NCBI GenBank assembly: GCA_902478995.1
Contig: CABSNF010000022.1
Location: forward strand, 1-27,112
DNA: 27,112 nt
Direction of reading: 5' to 3'
Origin: an uncultured Collinsella sp.
Lineage (GTDB): Bacteria > Actinomycetota > Coriobacteriia > Coriobacteriales > Coriobacteriaceae
Shown: piece by piece, positions 1-7,118 of the stretch
Layout of the letters: every line of letters starts with the position of its first letter
How positions within the stretch are numbered: position 1 is the stretch's first letter
Made by a program: the position numbers and the translations under genes
The notes under the pieces: model-generated
Told to the model about the DNA's origin: nothing
What the model saw: the letters and a program-made list of their open reading frames with translations, nothing else
Databases searched by the model: none

Positions 1-20
1 GAGATGGGTATAAGAGACAG
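1..20 (+). other. Nextera adapter remnant at left contig end
   Basis: Bases 2-20 match the 19-bp Tn5/Nextera mosaic end AGATGTGTATAAGAGACAG except for G instead of T at position 7. The preceding G fits the Read 2 (i7-side) adapter rather than Read 1, but that rests on one base. This is library sequence, not genome. Translated in frame it gives the artefactual peptide MGIRDR, so the apparent ATG at 4 is not a start codon. Genomic sequence begins at about 21. Confidence 0.95.
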
Positions 21-21
21 G

Positions 22-345
22 TACCTGGAGCAGGCGGGCGACGCTGCCGACAAGGCCGCCGCGCTTGCCGCCGCCGACACGCTGACCGAGCTGCTCGATA
101 CGTTTGGCGTCGAGCTTCCCGAGCCCAAGGTCGAGCTGCCGCTGGGCCTGCTGGGCGTTGCCGCCGGTTTGGTTGCCTACACGGGTGACGACGTGGACGA
201 GGCCGCTGCCAAGATTCTCGAGGCCCGCGCCGAGGCCCGCGCCGCCAAGAACTGGGATCTGGCCGACGCCATCCGCGATCAGCTCAAGGACCTGGGCCTC
301 ACCATTGAGGATACGGCCGCGGGTACTCGTATTAAGAGTCTCTAG
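22..345 (+). CDS. cysS: Cysteinyl-tRNA synthetase, C-terminal fragment
   Basis: This is the last 107 codons of a cysteinyl-tRNA synthetase, the cytoplasmic class I enzyme that charges tRNA-Cys. The visible part is the C-terminal helical DALR-type domain. The segment ARAAKNWDLADAIRDQL followed by DLGLTIEDTAAGTRI is the typical CysS tail, with the conserved alternation of ADAIRD and a final T.GTR. The catalytic HIGH and KMSKS regions lie outside the contig. The apparent start at base 4 is adapter-derived, so the gene is partial at the 5' end for technical reasons. The next gene is rlmB, as in many Gram-positive genomes, and no terminator is seen in the 143-bp gap, so the two are probably co-transcribed. 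Confidence 0.9.
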   Translation, partial: YLEQAGDAADKAAALAAADTLTELLDTFGVELPEPKVELPLGLLGVAAGLVAYTGDDVDEAAAKILEARAEARAAKNWDLADAIRDQLKDLGLTIEDTAAGTRIKSL

Positions 346-488
346 TATTTGTCGACCGTTCGAGGTACGGCAGATTGCCTTGAAAGAGGAGGGCATAGAC
401 CTGGTGGTCATGCCCGACGATTGAAAGGCAAGGTGCCGTGGCTCGGACGGTCGATTCTTGTTCGTTATCTATTTAAGGAGGCCGTTTT

Positions 489-1403
489 ATGGCCGACAAT
501 CGCAAGCGTGCGCCTCGTGGCGGCAAGCAGGCCGCTTCTGGCTCGCGTCCGATTCGCCGCAATGACCGCGCTGCCGCTCCCAAGGGCCAGCGTGATCGCA
601 CTCAGGCCGCACGTCCGCAGCGCGATCGCAACCGCGACGCTGTCCAGGCTCCCAAGGGCGAGTTTATCGAAGGTCGTCGTGCTGCCGCCGAGGCGCTACG
701 CACTGGTTTTCCCATCAAGTGCGCGCTCATTGCCGAGGGCGGGGAGCGCGATGCCGCCTTGTCGCGCCTGGTCGACGACCTCAACGCCGCGGGTGTCCGC
801 ATTAAGTATGTGCCGCGCGCGCAGCTCGACGCGCTGTCGAGCCATGGCGCCCACCAGGGCATCGCGCTCGAGGTGGGCAACTTCCCCTATGCCGATGTCA
901 CCGATATTCTCGACCGCGCGGGTGACGGACCGGCGCTCGTCGTCGTGCTCGACCATGTGACCGACGACGGCAACTTTGGCGCCATCGTGCGCTCCGCCGA
1001 GGTTGTGGGCGCGGCCGGCGTCATCATCGCCAACAAGCGTGCCGCCGGCGTGACCGTGGGCAGCTACAAGACTTCAGCCGGCGCTGTCATGCATCTGCCT
1101 ATCGCGCAGGTGCCCAACATCGCCCGTGCGCTCGATGACCTCAAGGCCGCTGGCTTTTGGGTGGGCGGTGCCTCTGAGCACGCCGAAGGCAGTTGCTGGG
1201 ATGCTCCCTTCGAGGGTCGCGTGGCGCTCGTCATGGGCTCCGAGGGCGACGGCATCTCGCGTCTAGTGCTCGAGAAATGCGACTTTTTGACCAAGCTTCC
1301 CCAGCGCGGCATGACCGAGAGCCTCAATGTTGCCCAGGCGACTACGGCCCTCTGCTTTGAGTGGCTGCGCCGCAACGCCGGCGAGCTCATGGGGGAGGAG
1401 TAG
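489..1403 (+). CDS. rlmB: 23S rRNA (guanosine-2'-O)-methyltransferase RlmB, SpoU/TrmH family
   Basis: RlmB transfers a methyl group from SAM to the 2'-O of a guanosine in the 23S rRNA peptidyl-transferase region. The 304-aa protein has a basic, disordered N-terminal extension (about residues 1-55), then a substrate-binding domain beginning FIEGRRAAAEAL. The C-terminal SPOUT knot shows LDHVTDDGNFGAIVRSAE, a VMGSEGDGI loop and the terminal MTESLNVAQATT motif, which are the three hallmark motifs of the TrmH family. The start is fixed by AAGGAG at 475-480, eight bases before the ATG. The stop is three bases before the next gene, so translation is probably coupled. The basic extension is longer than in E. 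coli RlmB (about 245 aa in all), which is common in actinobacteria. Confidence 0.93.
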   Translation: MADNRKRAPRGGKQAASGSRPIRRNDRAAAPKGQRDRTQAARPQRDRNRDAVQAPKGEFIEGRRAAAEALRTGFPIKCALIAEGGERDAALSRLVDDLNAAGVRIKYVPRAQLDALSSHGAHQGIALEVGNFPYADVTDILDRAGDGPALVVVLDHVTDDGNFGAIVRSAEVVGAAGVIIANKRAAGVTVGSYKTSAGAVMHLPIAQVPNIARALDDLKAAGFWVGGASEHAEGSCWDAPFEGRVALVMGSEGDGISRLVLEKCDFLTKLPQRGMTESLNVAQATTALCFEWLRRNAGELMGEE

Positions 1404-1406
1404 CGC

Positions 1407-2084
1407 ATGTCCAAGAAGAACCGTGCCAAGTCCAAGGCCAAGCGCTTTGGCGAGGGCTCGGCCAAGCCGATTGTTTCGGCCGCGACCTACGGCGTGGGCG
1501 GCAATGCGTTTGCGCAGGCTATCGCCGACCCAGTCTCGACGGTGCACTCCAATAAGCCCGAGCTGTTGGTGGTCGACGGTTACAACGTGATCCACTGCAC
1601 GCCGCGCTACGAAAAGCTCGTGTACGACCATTCCGACGATCCGTATTCCAGCGACGTTCACGATATGGCGCGCACCGCCCTCATCAACGACGTCGCCGCC
1701 TTTGCCCAGGGCCGTTACGAGGCCGTGATCGTGTTTGACGGCGCGGGCAATATCTCCAGTGAACGTCCCAACCTGCCGGCCCGCGGCGTGCGCATCGAGT
1801 TCTCGCCGACGGGCGTCTCTGCCGATACCGTGGTGCAAAAGCTCTGCATCGAGGCGCGCGAGGAAGGCCGCGCATGCTCCGTGGTATCGAGCGACGGCAC
1901 AATCCAGGCCGTCGTCATGGGCAAGGGTGTCACGCGCATCTCGAGCCGTATGCTGGTGGACGAGATCAAACAGATCGACAACGACGTGCACGAGGCCGAG
2001 GAGGCCCCGCAGATCAAGATGACCCTGGGCAGCCGTCTAAGCCTCGAGGCCCTGGCCAAGCTCAAGGCGTTGCGCGGACGGTAG
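1407..2084 (+). CDS. NYN-domain ribonuclease, YacP/Rae1-like
   Basis: A 225-aa protein with a PIN-like NYN domain. Acidic residues sit at LLVVDGYNVI (Asp57, Asn60), VIVFDGAGN (Asp111), SADTVV and VVSSDG, the spaced pattern of the metal-binding pocket. B. subtilis YacP (Rae1) of this family is a ribosome-associated endoribonuclease that cuts mRNA in the A site; the same role here is inferred from family and position. As in Firmicutes it directly follows rlmB, starting four bases after the rlmB stop codon. It differs from B. subtilis YacP by a basic N-terminal extension (KKNRAKSKAKRF) and an acidic/basic C-terminal tail. A hairpin at 2086-2119 follows. Family assignment is firm; the exact RNA target is not visible. 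Confidence 0.85.
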   Translation: MSKKNRAKSKAKRFGEGSAKPIVSAATYGVGGNAFAQAIADPVSTVHSNKPELLVVDGYNVIHCTPRYEKLVYDHSDDPYSSDVHDMARTALINDVAAFAQGRYEAVIVFDGAGNISSERPNLPARGVRIEFSPTGVSADTVVQKLCIEAREEGRACSVVSSDGTIQAVVMGKGVTRISSRMLVDEIKQIDNDVHEAEEAPQIKMTLGSRLSLEALAKLKALRGR

Positions 2085-2085
2085 G

Positions 2086-2119
2086 GGAGTTGGCGGGGCA
2101 ATGCTGCCTCGCTAACTCC
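2086..2119. terminator. Shared hairpin between convergent genes
   Basis: A 15-bp stem (2086-2100 with 2105-2119, two G-T pairs, loop ATGC) lies between the convergent yacP-like and HipA-like genes. It overlaps the last codons of the latter. There is no clear T-run on either side, so termination is plausible but weak. Confidence 0.5.
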
Positions 2120-3452
2120 ATTCAGCGATGTCGATCATTCTTTCGAGGCGCCACGTTAGCGCCTCTTTTAGATAAGGCAGTCTTGCTGCTAGGGCATCGT
2201 TTTTAGACAGAATCTCGATCGCCTCGTCGACAAAGCCCTCGAGTTTGTCGCCGTCAAACCAGCCCATGTCCTCGACGAGCAACATTTGTTTGGCGGGACT
2301 TGAATGAAATTGTGCGCTGGTAAAACTGTGCTCTCCCGCCCTAAGCTCCTCTAGCGATATGTTGCACCAGAGTGATGAGCCCGAATCGAAGATGGGGGCA
2401 GGTCTGCAGGCTTGCGTGTTGACGTTTCGCACAAGACCAAAGTTACGCCAATGGCGGTCATAGTTGGCGATGATGTCGTCGCATACGATCATGCGGTCAA
2501 GGGCATCCTTGACGCCTGTCACCCCGAGCTCCTCGCAGTTTGCTACATATCGCTCGTAGTCGGTTAGCCGTTCATCTGCGTTCGCGTGCTGGTTTACATA
2601 GAACGCAGGGACATACTCTTCTTCATCAGTTAAGAAGACATCGCATATGCTCAGGGCGGAAGTGCCCGTGCCCTCGAGCGAGTAAGGCACATAATCGCAG
2701 GCGTTTAGGATGCGACGGTGAAGTGCAGTCGCCACCAGCTCGTTATAAGGTTCCTGGTTCAGGTGCGCTCCTGCCTTATGCAGAATTCGACGCTCGCCCT
2801 CGCACGTCCAGTACTTTTGAAGATTGCCGTCCGAGGTGTTATCGGGCTTTGCGGCAGCCGCTTTTCCCTCTGGGGCAAAGGGCGCAATGGACAGTGAGAC
2901 GTCATCAAAGGCGTTATTGAAGAAGTTAATATCTTCCCACGCGAGACCGGAACCCTGGGGTCTAATCCAATACTGGTCGGATAGGGAGAGGCCGAGATTT
3001 CGCTGGACGAGTTCATCGGGAACATCGACTGCGGCTTCTGCAAGCAGGGAGGCTAGCCCAATGCGCGCGAGCGGGATACCGCGTCCTCGCCACCAAGTGC
3101 GGAAGGAGTCGAGCGATATGGGGCTATTAGGGCCAAATACTCCAATAGGGGCATGGACGTAATCGATGTTGGCGCCGATGTGGGTAAAGTCTTTTCGCGA
3201 TGTGCTGTAGACCAGCTGAGCGACTTCGTGCGTGCGATTCATGAGGGTGAACGCGATCTCGCTCTTACCGTGGCCGCGACGGGGGCGTCCCCCCGTTTTG
3301 GTCACGGAGCGGAGTCGCGTGTCGACGCTGTCTTTGTCGATGAGCCATACACCAGAAGCCTTGCGGGCATCAAGTGCTCCGTTTTTTATGAGCTCCTGCA
3401 CCCTGCGCGGAGTGATGCCGAGCAGTTCGGCTGCTTCCTTGGTAGTAAGCAT
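2112..3452 (-). CDS. Excisionase-type HTH fused to HipA-like Ser/Thr kinase domain
   Basis: A 446-aa protein starting at MLTTKEAAELLG. An upstream in-frame ATG at 3494 exists, but it lies inside the operator, while GAAGGG sits 8 bases before 3452. Residues 1-50 are a MerR/excisionase-type winged HTH (KEAAELLGITPRRVQELI, then GVWLIDKDSV). The C-terminal half is HipA-like: LHKAG offers a candidate ATP-binding Lys, ANYDRHWRNFG (Asp near 332) fits the catalytic loop, and PIFDSGSS (Asp near 356) fits the metal-binding motif. HipA kinases are the toxin part of persistence modules and are normally partnered by a separate HTH antitoxin, HipB. Here DNA binding is on the same chain and no partner gene is adjacent. 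The gene is isolated, convergent with yacP, and has a strong palindrome upstream, suggesting autoregulation. Kinase activity and target are inferred. Confidence 0.75.
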   Translation of the reverse strand: MLTTKEAAELLGITPRRVQELIKNGALDARKASGVWLIDKDSVDTRLRSVTKTGGRPRRGHGKSEIAFTLMNRTHEVAQLVYSTSRKDFTHIGANIDYVHAPIGVFGPNSPISLDSFRTWWRGRGIPLARIGLASLLAEAAVDVPDELVQRNLGLSLSDQYWIRPQGSGLAWEDINFFNNAFDDVSLSIAPFAPEGKAAAAKPDNTSDGNLQKYWTCEGERRILHKAGAHLNQEPYNELVATALHRRILNACDYVPYSLEGTGTSALSICDVFLTDEEEYVPAFYVNQHANADERLTDYERYVANCEELGVTGVKDALDRMIVCDDIIANYDRHWRNFGLVRNVNTQACRPAPIFDSGSSLWCNISLEELRAGEHSFTSAQFHSSPAKQMLLVEDMGWFDGDKLEGFVDEAIEILSKNDALAARLPYLKEALTWRLERMIDIAEWS

Positions 3453-3468
3453 CGCGAAACCCTTCGTT

Positions 3469-3517
3469 AGAACGAATAGTTTTATATATAGCAATTGTAA
3501 TTAAAACTATTCGTTCT
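3469..3517. promoter_or_regulatory. Palindromic operator/promoter of the HTH-HipA-like gene
   Basis: A perfect 16-bp inverted repeat (3469-3484 and 3502-3517) surrounds an AT-rich 17-bp core with TATATATA, a likely -10 region for the minus-strand gene. The half-site ATTCGT/ACGAAT recurs four times: TTCGTT-AG-AACGAA at 3463-3476, and ATTCGT-TCTG-ACGAAT at 3509-3524. The spacing and position, about 20-70 bases upstream of the start at 3452, fit an autorepressor site bound by the gene's own HTH. Confidence 0.7.
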
Positions 3518-3555
3518 GACGAATGGTTTTGAGATGTGGTCGGTCGAAGGGTCTG

Positions 3556-3584
3556 TTGCGCCCCGTCCGCAATTCCATTATTCT
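3556..3584 (+). promoter_or_regulatory. Candidate promoter of tRNA-Thr(TGT)
   Basis: TTGCGC (3556-3561) and TATTCT (3579-3584) are separated by 17 bp and end 30 bases before the tRNA gene. The -35 is imperfect; the call rests on spacing and position. Confidence 0.45.
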
Positions 3585-3614
3585 TAACAGGCTTCGCGCG
3601 AAAGCGCCAAGTGT

Positions 3615-3689
3615 GCCAGTGTGGCGCAACGGTAGCGCAACTGATTTGTAATCAGTGGGTTGCAGGTTCGATTCCTGTCACTGGCTCCA
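3615..3689 (+). tRNA. tRNA-Thr (anticodon TGT)
   Basis: A cloverleaf is readable directly. The acceptor GCCAGTG pairs with CACTGGC. The anticodon stem ACTGA/TCAGT encloses TTTGTAA with anticodon TGT. The T-arm is GCAGG-TTCGATT-CCTGT, the discriminator is T, and CCA is encoded at 3687-3689. It stands alone, with its own candidate promoter and a strong terminator, at the edge of the accessory region. Confidence 0.95.
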
Positions 3690-3698
3690 TGAGAGTTT

Positions 3699-3734
3699 CG
3701 GGCTCTGTCTCTATATGGGACAGAGCCCGTTTCT
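3699..3734 (+). terminator. Rho-independent terminator after tRNA-Thr
   Basis: A perfect 11-bp GC-rich stem, CGGGCTCTGTC (3699-3709) with GACAGAGCCCG (3719-3729), has a 9-base loop and is followed by TTTCT. It begins ten bases after the tRNA. Confidence 0.85.
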
Positions 3735-3803
3735 ATTTGGGTGGTGCGCCATCGGGTTAGCGCCCATCCCGTTTTTGGTTTGTCTCGTCCTCCAGTTTGT
3801 CTA

Positions 3804-3850
3804 AATCTGTAACACCAAGACCGATATTTGGCATCTAACTGTTACAGATT
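3804..3850. repeat. Inverted repeat, ATCTGTAACA family, copy 1
   Basis: Perfect 11-bp arms AATCTGTAACA (3804-3814) and TGTTACAGATT (3840-3850) with a 25-base loop. It forms a pair with the copy at 3884-3930. Confidence 0.85.
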
Positions 3851-3883
3851 GAGATGAAACTTAGGGTGTTTTAGGAATATCTT

Positions 3884-3930
3884 GATCTGTAACATGTAGA
3901 AGCGGAATAGGCCTCTTGCTGTTACAGATC
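3884..3930. repeat. Inverted repeat, ATCTGTAACA family, copy 2
   Basis: Perfect 11-bp arms GATCTGTAACA (3884-3894) and TGTTACAGATC (3920-3930), again with a 25-base loop, lie exactly 80 bp after copy 1. The terminal base pair differs from copy 1 (G-C instead of A-T) on both arms, a compensated change. The loops are unrelated in sequence. Confidence 0.85.
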
Positions 3931-4010
3931 GAGACAAGGGCGGGTGCGGACCTGGATGTTCTGCTCGAGCGTGGATTTCTGGACACGCGAGAGAAGAAAA
4001 TCTTCCGACC

Positions 4011-4030
4011 GGAGAACGAGCGTGGATAAT
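4011..4030. repeat. Copy of the 8062-8081 repeat arm
   Basis: This sequence equals 8062-8081 at 19 of 20 positions (core GAGCGTGGATAAT). Here only one arm is present; at 8062-8130 it is part of a palindrome. The two copies bracket the beta-glucoside cassette. Confidence 0.7.
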
Positions 4031-4087
4031 TAACTTGGATAGGGAGCTAAGGTAAACACCGATTGTCTATCGAAGGCTTTAGAAACA

Positions 4088-4124
4088 ACGACCCCGATTT
4101 CATTGTGGAATCGGGGTCGTTTGT
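4088..4124. terminator. Hairpin downstream of the PTS gene
   Basis: A perfect 12-bp stem ACGACCCCGATT (4088-4099) with AATCGGGGTCGT (4109-4120) has a 9-base loop. T-rich sequence flanks both sides (TTTGT on plus, GTTGTTTCT on minus). It is the likely end of the minus-strand GH1-PTS transcript, about 100 bases beyond the EIIBC stop codon. Confidence 0.7.
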
Positions 4125-4222
4125 GCCTGAGGAATCCGAATGGATTAATCGAGCTCCTAAGGGACTTCTTGGGTTCTTGCTAATGGTCTGCCGAGGATGT
4201 CCCCAATGCAAGCAGCGGGCAT

Positions 4223-5623
4223 CTACTCAATATAGTTGGGATTCTTCTTGATGATCACGCGTGCAGCGATGAACGAGACGACGATGGCGATGACGGCGAC
4301 AACGCACGCCAGTACGAAGTTGCCCATGGATCCATCGGGAGCGATAAAGATCAGCGCAGAAAGAAGACCGGGGCATGCTCCCGCAACATACTCCTTCAGG
4401 ACGAAGATACCTGCAGGGAGTCCCGCGCAGAGGGCGCCGATTGCCGTGCCGACAAGCAGGCGGGGACGCTCGATGAGGCAGCCGTAAAATGCGGGCTCAG
4501 TTACACCACAGAGTGCGGTGACGGCAACCGTGGTGACCATACCTCTCTTCTCCTTGTTGCCTTTCATTGCAGTTGCCAAGGCGAGACTCGTGCCGCCAAT
4601 GCAGAGGTTTGAGATGAAGCCAAAGATGATGGGCGCCCAGCCGAGCTGCGCCAAGCTCGTAACTTCGATCGCGATGTAGGCCTTATCAAGACCGAGCATG
4701 ACAAAATAGGGGTTAAGGGCTGCAAGGATTGGAGTAGCGATAAATGCCACGTTATCCATGAGCCACGTGGCGGCATCACTCAGCGCGTAGCCCATCATGC
4801 TGCCGGCGGGGCCGAGGATAATCAGCTCAACAGGCACGACGATGATCATGGTGAGCAGCGGCTTCAAGAACAGTTTGGTAATGTCGGGGATGATTTTCTG
4901 AAGACCGCGATCAACAAAGTACATGAACACAACGCCCAGTACGATTGGCACCACCGTGCTCGAGTAGTCATTCGTCGGGATGGGGATGCCAAGAAAGTCG
5001 AGACCCTCAGCACCGCTAATAGACGAGCTAATCATGATTGCGCCCAGCAGTGCGCCCATGATAGGCTGCATCTTCATGACGGCGGCGAGCTGATAGCCGA
5101 GGTAAACGGGCAGGAAGCTAAATGAGGCGCTGAAGATCGCCAGCAGAACCTGGGCGGTTCCGCTATCGGTGCTCAATCCACAATAATTGACCAGGAGATT
5201 CTTGATCGAAAGAATGAGTCCGCCAACGATGAGCGCCGGGACGATGGGCATGAATACCTGTGCAGAGACGTTCCCGAATTTCTCAATCAAGCCCATGGCG
5301 GTGTTACCGCTTTTAATGCCTTCTGCAAGGTCTTTGGCGGTTTGGGCATCGTCGGCAACCGTGCCACCGCCGACTTCGATTCCCGCGAAGTCGAGGAAGT
5401 CGTTGTAGGCCTCGGTGACGTTGGGGCCGATGATCACCTGAAGCTGGCCACCGCTGACTACTGCCCCGAGCGCCTGGTCAGCCGATTTGGCGAGCTGGAG
5501 ATCGATGATCGAGGTGTCTCGTGCGTCGATGCGAAGGCGCGTCGCACAATGAGTTACCGATGTAATGTTCTCTTTGCCGCCAACAGCCTTTAGGACTGTT
5601 TCGGACATTGCCTGATATTTCAT
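4223..5623 (-). CDS. PTS beta-glucoside-type EIIBC permease
   Basis: A 466-aa membrane sugar permease that imports and phosphorylates its substrate. Residues 1-80 are the EIIB domain, with the phosphoacceptor cysteine in VTHCATRLRI (Cys26). A linker then leads to a multi-helix EIIC domain (about 110-455) containing the GVTEPAFYG motif typical of the glucose/beta-glucoside superfamily. There is no C-terminal EIIA domain, unlike full-length BglF (about 625 aa), so phosphate must come from another EIIA. A free one is encoded at 24428-24991. AGGAG precedes the ATG by 7 bases. The gene starts 9 bases after the GH1 gene, so the two form an operon, and the enzyme predicts a beta-glucoside substrate. 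Exact sugar is unknown. Confidence 0.9.
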   Translation of the reverse strand: MKYQAMSETVLKAVGGKENITSVTHCATRLRIDARDTSIIDLQLAKSADQALGAVVSGGQLQVIIGPNVTEAYNDFLDFAGIEVGGGTVADDAQTAKDLAEGIKSGNTAMGLIEKFGNVSAQVFMPIVPALIVGGLILSIKNLLVNYCGLSTDSGTAQVLLAIFSASFSFLPVYLGYQLAAVMKMQPIMGALLGAIMISSSISGAEGLDFLGIPIPTNDYSSTVVPIVLGVVFMYFVDRGLQKIIPDITKLFLKPLLTMIIVVPVELIILGPAGSMMGYALSDAATWLMDNVAFIATPILAALNPYFVMLGLDKAYIAIEVTSLAQLGWAPIIFGFISNLCIGGTSLALATAMKGNKEKRGMVTTVAVTALCGVTEPAFYGCLIERPRLLVGTAIGALCAGLPAGIFVLKEYVAGACPGLLSALIFIAPDGSMGNFVLACVVAVIAIVVSFIAARVIIKKNPNYIE

Positions 5624-5632
5624 CTCTTTCTC

Positions 5633-7051
5633 CTAACCTTCCTGCTCCTGATACTTCGAGATAAGGTCTCGGTACCAATACCAGCTCTTTTTGGGGGTGC
5701 GCTCCAGATTGTTCTCGAAGTCGATATGGACAAGTCCGTATCGTTTTTCGTAGCCGTTGATCCAGCTATACAGATCCATCGTCGACCAGAGGTAGTAGCC
5801 CTCAACGCGCGCGCCGTCGCGCTTAGCCCTCATCATGTGCTCGATGAACTGGCCCAGAAGCTCGATGCGGTCATCATCGTGGATCATTCCGTCTGCGTCT
5901 GGTTGCTCATAGGCGCCATGTCCGTTTTCCGTAATAAAGATGCGGGGCGCGTCATAGCGCTCGTGGACATCCATGATGGTTGAATACATGCAACTTGGGA
6001 GTATTTCGCGGCCCCATTTATTGCGGGGAACATTGCTGTCGCGGGCGCTTTCAAACAAGGGCGCAATGCATTTTCCTTCGACCTTTTTGCTCGAACCGCC
6101 CTTATTGTTCGCCGAAACGGCAAGCTCTCCACCGTGCCAGTCGGTTACATACTCTCGGCAATACACGTTGAGTCCAATAAAATCGACTTTACCGTCTCTG
6201 AATTCTTCTACGTCATTTGGGGATCGATAGAGCGAGACGCCAAGTTTTTCAAGGATTTCGTCCATTTCTGGCGGCAGTTGACCCTGAAGTGCTGGTGCCA
6301 GAATCATGCGATTGGCGAAAAAGTCTGCGTATCGAAATACGTCATCGGGGTGCTCGGTTGCCGGGTCGAGTTCGACAACGCCGCCATCGTGGACGGCGCC
6401 GATGATGCCGTCGTAGCCCATTTGACGATATGCTCGGACTGCGAGTGCGCTTGCGCGCATCAGGTTGTACTGAAACTGCATGTACGACTGAACGTCGAGC
6501 GATCGATTGGGGGGATAGTTGCCCAACATGTTTACGCAGTAGCTGTAGAAATGCGGCTCGTTAACGGTAGCCCAGATTTTGACGCGGTCTCCAAAGCGCT
6601 CAAAGCAAATCTTGGCGTATTTGCAGAACCACTCTGCCATATCGTTGTTCAGCCATCCGCCTTTGCAAGCAAGCGTGAATGGCAGATCGTAATGGAACAG
6701 CGTAACGTTGGGCTCTATGCCATTTTCGAGGCAGCAATCAATGATCCGATTATAAAAATCGATACCCTTTTCATTCACTTCACCGATACCCGTGGGGATG
6801 ATTCGACTCCATGAAAGAGAGAAGCGATAGGTGTTTTGTCCGCCTTCTTTCATCATGCGGATATCTTCTTCATAGCGATGGTAGAAGTCGCAAGATACAT
6901 CACCGTCAACATGGTTGATGTTCTTATTGCTTGTGTGGTTAAAGAAATCCCACTCGCCAAGGCCTTTGCCGTCTTCGTTCCAGGCACCCTCGCACTGATA
7001 AGACGCCGTGGCGGAACCCCAGAGAAACGGGATGTTGTTCACGTTGCCCAT
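5633..7051 (-). CDS. 6-phospho-beta-glucosidase, GH1 family
   Basis: A 472-aa cytoplasmic glycoside hydrolase of family 1 that would cleave the phosphorylated disaccharide or glucoside delivered by the adjacent PTS. The acid/base Glu is in WATVNEPH (Glu165) and the nucleophile in FITENGHG (Glu375). The N-terminal FLWGSATASYQCEGAW and C-terminal GYYLWSTMDLYSWINGY segments are diagnostic. The start is set at MGNVNN (7051) because GGAAAGGGG lies just upstream. The ATG codons at 7069 and 7066 lack such a site. It is the first gene of the operon, divergent from the RpiR-type regulator. Assignment as phospho-beta rather than plain beta-glucosidase rests on the PTS partner. Confidence 0.9.
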   Translation of the reverse strand: MGNVNNIPFLWGSATASYQCEGAWNEDGKGLGEWDFFNHTSNKNINHVDGDVSCDFYHRYEEDIRMMKEGGQNTYRFSLSWSRIIPTGIGEVNEKGIDFYNRIIDCCLENGIEPNVTLFHYDLPFTLACKGGWLNNDMAEWFCKYAKICFERFGDRVKIWATVNEPHFYSYCVNMLGNYPPNRSLDVQSYMQFQYNLMRASALAVRAYRQMGYDGIIGAVHDGGVVELDPATEHPDDVFRYADFFANRMILAPALQGQLPPEMDEILEKLGVSLYRSPNDVEEFRDGKVDFIGLNVYCREYVTDWHGGELAVSANNKGGSSKKVEGKCIAPLFESARDSNVPRNKWGREILPSCMYSTIMDVHERYDAPRIFITENGHGAYEQPDADGMIHDDDRIELLGQFIEHMMRAKRDGARVEGYYLWSTMDLYSWINGYEKRYGLVHIDFENNLERTPKKSWYWYRDLISKYQEQEG

Positions 7052-7118
7052 GAATCCCCTTTCCATCATTCAACACGGTGGATACGTGTGGCGGAATTAC
7101 GATTAAGATGACGTCAAC

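Larger units (their letters stand above)
3736..4087. other. Gene-free stretch with tandem hairpins and a repeat copy
   Basis: No credible gene is seen between the tRNA terminator and the hairpin at 4088. The stretch holds two equal-geometry inverted repeats (3804-3850, 3884-3930). It also holds the motif GAGCGTGGAT at 3967-3976 and a 20-bp copy (4011-4030) of the arm of the palindrome found at 8062-8130. The short open frame starting at 4063 has no ribosome binding site and runs through the terminator hairpin, so it is not called. Confidence 0.6.

Noticed and set aside
356..424. Plausible-looking peptide end (VRQIALKEEGIDLVVMPDD) between cysS and rlmB
   Set aside because: The frame has no start or ribosome binding site between the cysS stop and the stop at 424. 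It may be a remnant but cannot be supported.
3804..3930. Possible short CRISPR array
   Set aside because: Only two units; the repeated part is the arms of hairpins with 25-base loops rather than a constant repeat, and no cas genes are present.
4063..4251. 62-codon open frame on the plus strand
   Set aside because: It has no ribosome binding site, runs through the terminator hairpin at 4088-4120 and ends inside the EIIBC gene.
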